A DNA stretch of 64,000 nt from contig NZ_VKHR01000009.1 of NCBI RefSeq assembly GCF_009663145.1, positions 2 through 64,001 on the forward strand, written 5' to 3'. The translations under genes were made by a program, and so were the position numbers. Within the stretch, counting starts at the first letter, position 1, and each line of letters opens with the position of its first letter. Source of the stretch: Shewanella sp. TC10 (GTDB lineage Bacteria; Pseudomonadota; Gammaproteobacteria; Enterobacterales; Shewanellaceae). Shown one piece after another: positions 61,707 to 64,000 of the stretch. The notes beneath the pieces are model-generated. The model was not told the DNA's origin and did not search any database. It worked only from the letters and a program-made list of their open reading frames with translations.

Positions 61707-61787
61707 AATGTTTTCCTTAACTACTTAACATTAATCGTAAGCAACATGGTTAATCATGCTGCTTACCAATGGCTTACGAATAAACGC

Positions 61788-63152
61788 TTATAGTTTGTCG
61801 CCTTGCTTTAAACCAATAGCGAACTTACTTAAATAATCATTTGGTGCACTGCCGTCATACACGATGTCGTCAATAAAGTGCTGCTGTGGCTTTTTGAAAC
61901 CTGTCTCTGTGGCAAAGTCTGGGAAGTGTTTTGCTGCAATGGTTTTATCATCAATCAATGATTGCGCTGCTTTTGCGTAAATATCAGGACGATAAACTTT
62001 TGCTGCTACTTCTTTGTACCAAGCATCAGGCTTGTCATCAGAGATTTGTCCCCAACGACGCATTTGAGTTAGGTACCAAATAGCATCTGAGTAATATGGA
62101 TATGTCGCGTTGTAGCGGAAGAACACATTAAAGTCAGGTACTGCACGCTTATCACCTTTCTCATATTCAAACGTACCAGTCATGCTGTTTGCGATAACGT
62201 CGTAATCGGCGCCAACATAGTTAGATTGAGATAAGATTTTTACTGCAGCTGGGCGGTTAGCATTGTCATTATCATCTAACCATTTTGCAGCTTTAATTAA
62301 CGCGCGAGTTAAACGAATTGTGGTATTAGGGTATTTTTCAGCAAACTCAGCTGTGATCCCAAATACTTTCTCAGGGTTATCTTTCCAGATCTCATAGTCG
62401 GTAACCACTGGTACACCAATGCCTTTAAATACCGCTTGTTGGTTCCATGGCTCACCGACGCAGTAGCCATAAATAGTGCCCGCTTCAAGTGTTGAAGGCA
62501 TTTGCGGTGGAGGTGTCACTGATAAAAAAGCTTCAGCATCTAACTGACCTGAAGTATCACCTTTATGTGGTGCATAATAACCAGGGTGAATACCACCTGC
62601 TGCTAACCAATAACGTAATTCATAGTTATGAGTTGATACTGGGAATACCATACCCATTTTAAAAGGCTTACCTTCTTCAGTGTATTGTTCAACCACAGGC
62701 TTTAATGCATCAGCTTTAATCGGGTGAACAGGCTTACCTTCGCTATCTTTAGCAATATTTGGCTTCATTTTTTTCCAAATATCATTTGAAACCGTAATTG
62801 CATTACCGTTTAAGTCCATTGAAAAAGGCGTGATAATATGAGCTTCAGTTCCGTAACCAATGGTGGCAGCGATAGGCTGACCCGCTAACATATGCGCACC
62901 ATCTAAACGACCGTCGATAACACCATCTAATAGCACTTTCCAGTTTGCCTGAGCTTCAATTGTGACGTACAAGCCCTCTTCTTCGAAGTAGCCATTTTCG
63001 TAAGCAATCGCAATCGGCGCCATATCAGTTAATTTGATAAACCCAAACGTTAGCTCCTCTTTTTCAGGAAAACCGACTTCAGCCATCGCTGGCGCTACTG
63101 TGGTAAACGATACCGCCAGTAAGGTATGTTTAAGTGCTTTTTTCCAATTCAT
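61788..63152 (-). CDS. nrtA: Nitrate-binding periplasmic protein
   Basis: 454 residues with a signal peptide (ending APAMA). The NrtA-type fold: [53 protein letters not shown] and YGYC/WNQ residues typical of the nitrate/bicarbonate-binding group. The ATG at 63152 is chosen because AAGGAT lies before it; upstream codons fall in a terminator-like hairpin. First gene of the operon, preceded by a structured leader. Confidence 0.93.
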   Translation of the reverse strand: MNWKKALKHTLLAVSFTTVAPAMAEVGFPEKEELTFGFIKLTDMAPIAIAYENGYFEEEGLYVTIEAQANWKVLLDGVIDGRLDGAHMLAGQPIAATIGYGTEAHIITPFSMDLNGNAITVSNDIWKKMKPNIAKDSEGKPVHPIKADALKPVVEQYTEEGKPFKMGMVFPVSTHNYELRYWLAAGGIHPGYYAPHKGDTSGQLDAEAFLSVTPPPQMPSTLEAGTIYGYCVGEPWNQQAVFKGIGVPVVTDYEIWKDNPEKVFGITAEFAEKYPNTTIRLTRALIKAAKWLDDNDNANRPAAVKILSQSNYVGADYDVIANSMTGTFEYEKGDKRAVPDFNVFFRYNATYPYYSDAIWYLTQMRRWGQISDDKPDAWYKEVAAKVYRPDIYAKAAQSLIDDKTIAAKHFPDFATETGFKKPQQHFIDDIVYDGSAPNDYLSKFAIGLKQGDKL

Positions 63153-63186
63153 CTTTATATCCTTGTAAAATTTAAAAAGAGAAAAC

Positions 63187-63230
63187 AAAAAAGGCGCCAA
63201 TTACTCCTTTAGGAATAATTAAGCGCCTTT
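63187..63230 (-). promoter_or_regulatory. Terminator-like hairpin in the nrtA leader (candidate attenuator)
   Basis: On the minus strand AAAGGCGC pairs with GCGCCTTT, and inside it ATTATTCC with GGAGTAAT (one mismatch), followed by TTTTTTG and more T residues. It precedes the nrtA start by about 35 nt, so full termination here would switch the operon off. Confidence 0.7.
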
Positions 63231-63270
63231 GCTTAAATGTAAAATTAGCTTTTAACTCTCAAAAACCATT

Positions 63271-63297
63271 CAAATCGTTTAATTAAACAACGATTTG
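63271..63297. promoter_or_regulatory. Palindrome upstream of the nrtA attenuator
   Basis: CAAATCGTT and AACGATTTG are perfect 9-bp arms around a 9-nt AT-rich centre, about 40 bp upstream of the terminator-like hairpin. It could be the first hairpin of an antitermination leader or a regulator binding site. Confidence 0.5.
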
Positions 63298-63660
63298 TAC
63301 TGTATTTTGAAAATGTTCGAATATGTATTTGTTATATATTACTATTCAGCAACCGTGCCAACTTAATAAGTCATTGTTTTATAAGGATGTAGTGATTTTA
63401 GATTAGGTACTACTCATAAAGAGGTGTTCCAATTCAGTGCGATATCAGCTTAACCGCACCTAAATGGGTACTTAACATCCACATTGGCTCCTAAAAGGTG
63501 CGAAGCATAAATCAGTTATTAATGAACACCGCACATTGCATTGATAGAGATATAGTTTCTGCTGATTTCGCAAACTGAGCATATACAAATGATTGAGTCT
63601 TAATGACAACTTCAGAGAACTCTGTTTGTGAGATAGAGTGACAGGTCAAATGACAGGCAT

Positions 63661-63689
63661 TAAAAAGCCACTGACATGCAGTGGCTTTT
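63661..63689 (-). terminator. Terminator of the oad genes
   Basis: AAAAGCCACTG and CAGTGGCTTTT form an 11-bp stem, about 90 bp past the oadB stop on the minus strand. Confidence 0.85.
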
Positions 63690-63705
63690 CAAAACCTTAT
63701 CACTT

Positions 63706-63762
63706 CTTAATGATAAGCAATGGACTTAATGATAAGCAATGTACTTAATAATAAACAGTGTA
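63706..63762. repeat. Tandem repeat, 19 bp x 3
   Basis: CTTAATGATAAGCAATGGA, CTTAATGATAAGCAATGTA and a more degenerate third copy CTTAATAATAAACAGTGTA, lying between the oadB stop and its terminator. Confidence 0.9.
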
Positions 63763-63778
63763 CAACATCAACAACAGC

Positions 63779-64000
63779 TTAGCCTAATACCGCTAGTAGT
63801 ACACCAGCAGCAACAGCACTACCGAGAACACCGGCAACGTTAGGTCCCATAGCATGCATTAACAAGAAGTTTTGTTGATTAGCCTCAAGACCCACCTTAT
63901 TTACAACTCGAGCAGCCATAGGCACCGCAGATACCCCTGCAGCACCGATCAACGGATTGATCTTACCACCTGAGACTTTAGACATCAGTTTTGCCATCAT
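63779..64000 (-). CDS. oadB: Oxaloacetate decarboxylase beta subunit, C-terminus only (partial)
   Basis: The last 73 residues of a membrane subunit of the Na+-pumping oxaloacetate decarboxylase family. The visible part, [26 protein letters not shown] and [26 protein letters not shown] in blocks, is highly conserved in OadB/GcdB/MmdB. The gene continues beyond the window edge. Confidence 0.9.
   Translation of the reverse strand: MMAKLMSKVSGGKINPLIGAAGVSAVPMAARVVNKVGLEANQQNFLLMHAMGPNVAGVLGSAVAAGVLLAVLG

Larger units (their letters stand above)
63153..63778. other. Spacer between oadB and nrtA, 626 bp
   Basis: Holds the nrt leader (63187-63297), the nrt promoter further upstream, a terminator for oadB at 63661-63689 and a 19-bp tandem repeat at 63706-63762. 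No gene recognised. Confidence 0.5.

Noticed and set aside
63541..63560. Sigma-54-like promoter near nrt
   Set aside because: CGCAC and TTGCA elements occur but the spacing is wrong for the -24/-12 consensus.

Overview
The window reads as a chromosomal segment of a marine gammaproteobacterium, most likely a Shewanella or a close Alteromonadales relative. This is inferred from recognisable genes and their order (pilF/rodZ, smpB-ssrA next to ratA-ratB-bamE, a split-borosin methyltransferase/precursor pair as known from Shewanella oneidensis, aceB, an Alteromonadales-style maltodextrin TonB receptor plus pullulanase, nrtABD-type nitrate uptake) and from AT-rich composition. I saw no prophage, complete insertion sequence, CRISPR array, rRNA or tRNA gene; the only structural RNA I can call firmly is tmRNA.

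Layout. 0-7.6 kb: rodZ (cut by the window edge), pilF and rlmN on the minus strand, then a CNNM/CorC membrane protein, a 5'-nucleotidase-family enzyme without a signal peptide, a small NrfJ-like periplasmic protein, an acetyltransferase and a DUF3820 protein. 7.6-9.5 kb: a compact ParA plus ribbon-helix-helix cassette preceded by 600 bp of repeated and inverted motifs, resembling a plasmid-type partition module in the chromosome. 9.6-15.5 kb: mtfA-like peptidase, NTF2-like secreted protein, alpha/beta hydrolase, HDOD-GAF signalling protein and malate synthase. 16.6-19.4 kb: a three-gene minus-strand unit of borosin alpha-N-methyltransferase, 68-residue borosin precursor and a signal-peptide/TPR/TM/GGDEF protein. 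This is the most interesting locus. 19.7-22.4 kb: bamE, ratB, ratA, smpB and ssrA. 22.5-30 kb: an ArsC-ArsR fusion, PhnA/YjdM, a large GGDEF-EAL protein whose periplasmic N-terminus looks like a glycogen-binding (CBM48/AMPK-type) domain, an old yellow enzyme, a YeeN-type YebC protein and a ribosome hibernation factor.

30.5-38 kb: a maltodextrin operon of TonB-dependent receptor followed by a lipoprotein pullulanase with three C-terminal repeats. 38.3-46.7 kb: OsmC protein, tricorn-like peptidase, and a sigma unit whose first gene is a YfbK-like protein lacking its central vWA domain, followed by an ECF sigma factor and an anti-sigma-like protein. 46.9-58.3 kb: purEK, a methyl-accepting protein, lytic transglycosylase lipoprotein, gshA with a coupled lipoprotein, an M16 peptidase, YqaA and a dicarboxylate/amino-acid:cation symporter. 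58.5-63.2 kb: nrtA-nrtB-nrtD-porin, with a terminator-like hairpin in the nrtA leader that suggests attenuation. The window ends inside oadB.

Two cross-cutting observations: (1) many intergenic spacers contain short tandem repeats (12-19 bp, mostly three copies), and two of them appear to be reduplications of the stop-codon end of the adjacent gene; (2) two independent c-di-GMP proteins sit close to a peptide natural-product locus and a starch locus respectively, each with an N-terminal periplasmic sensory part.
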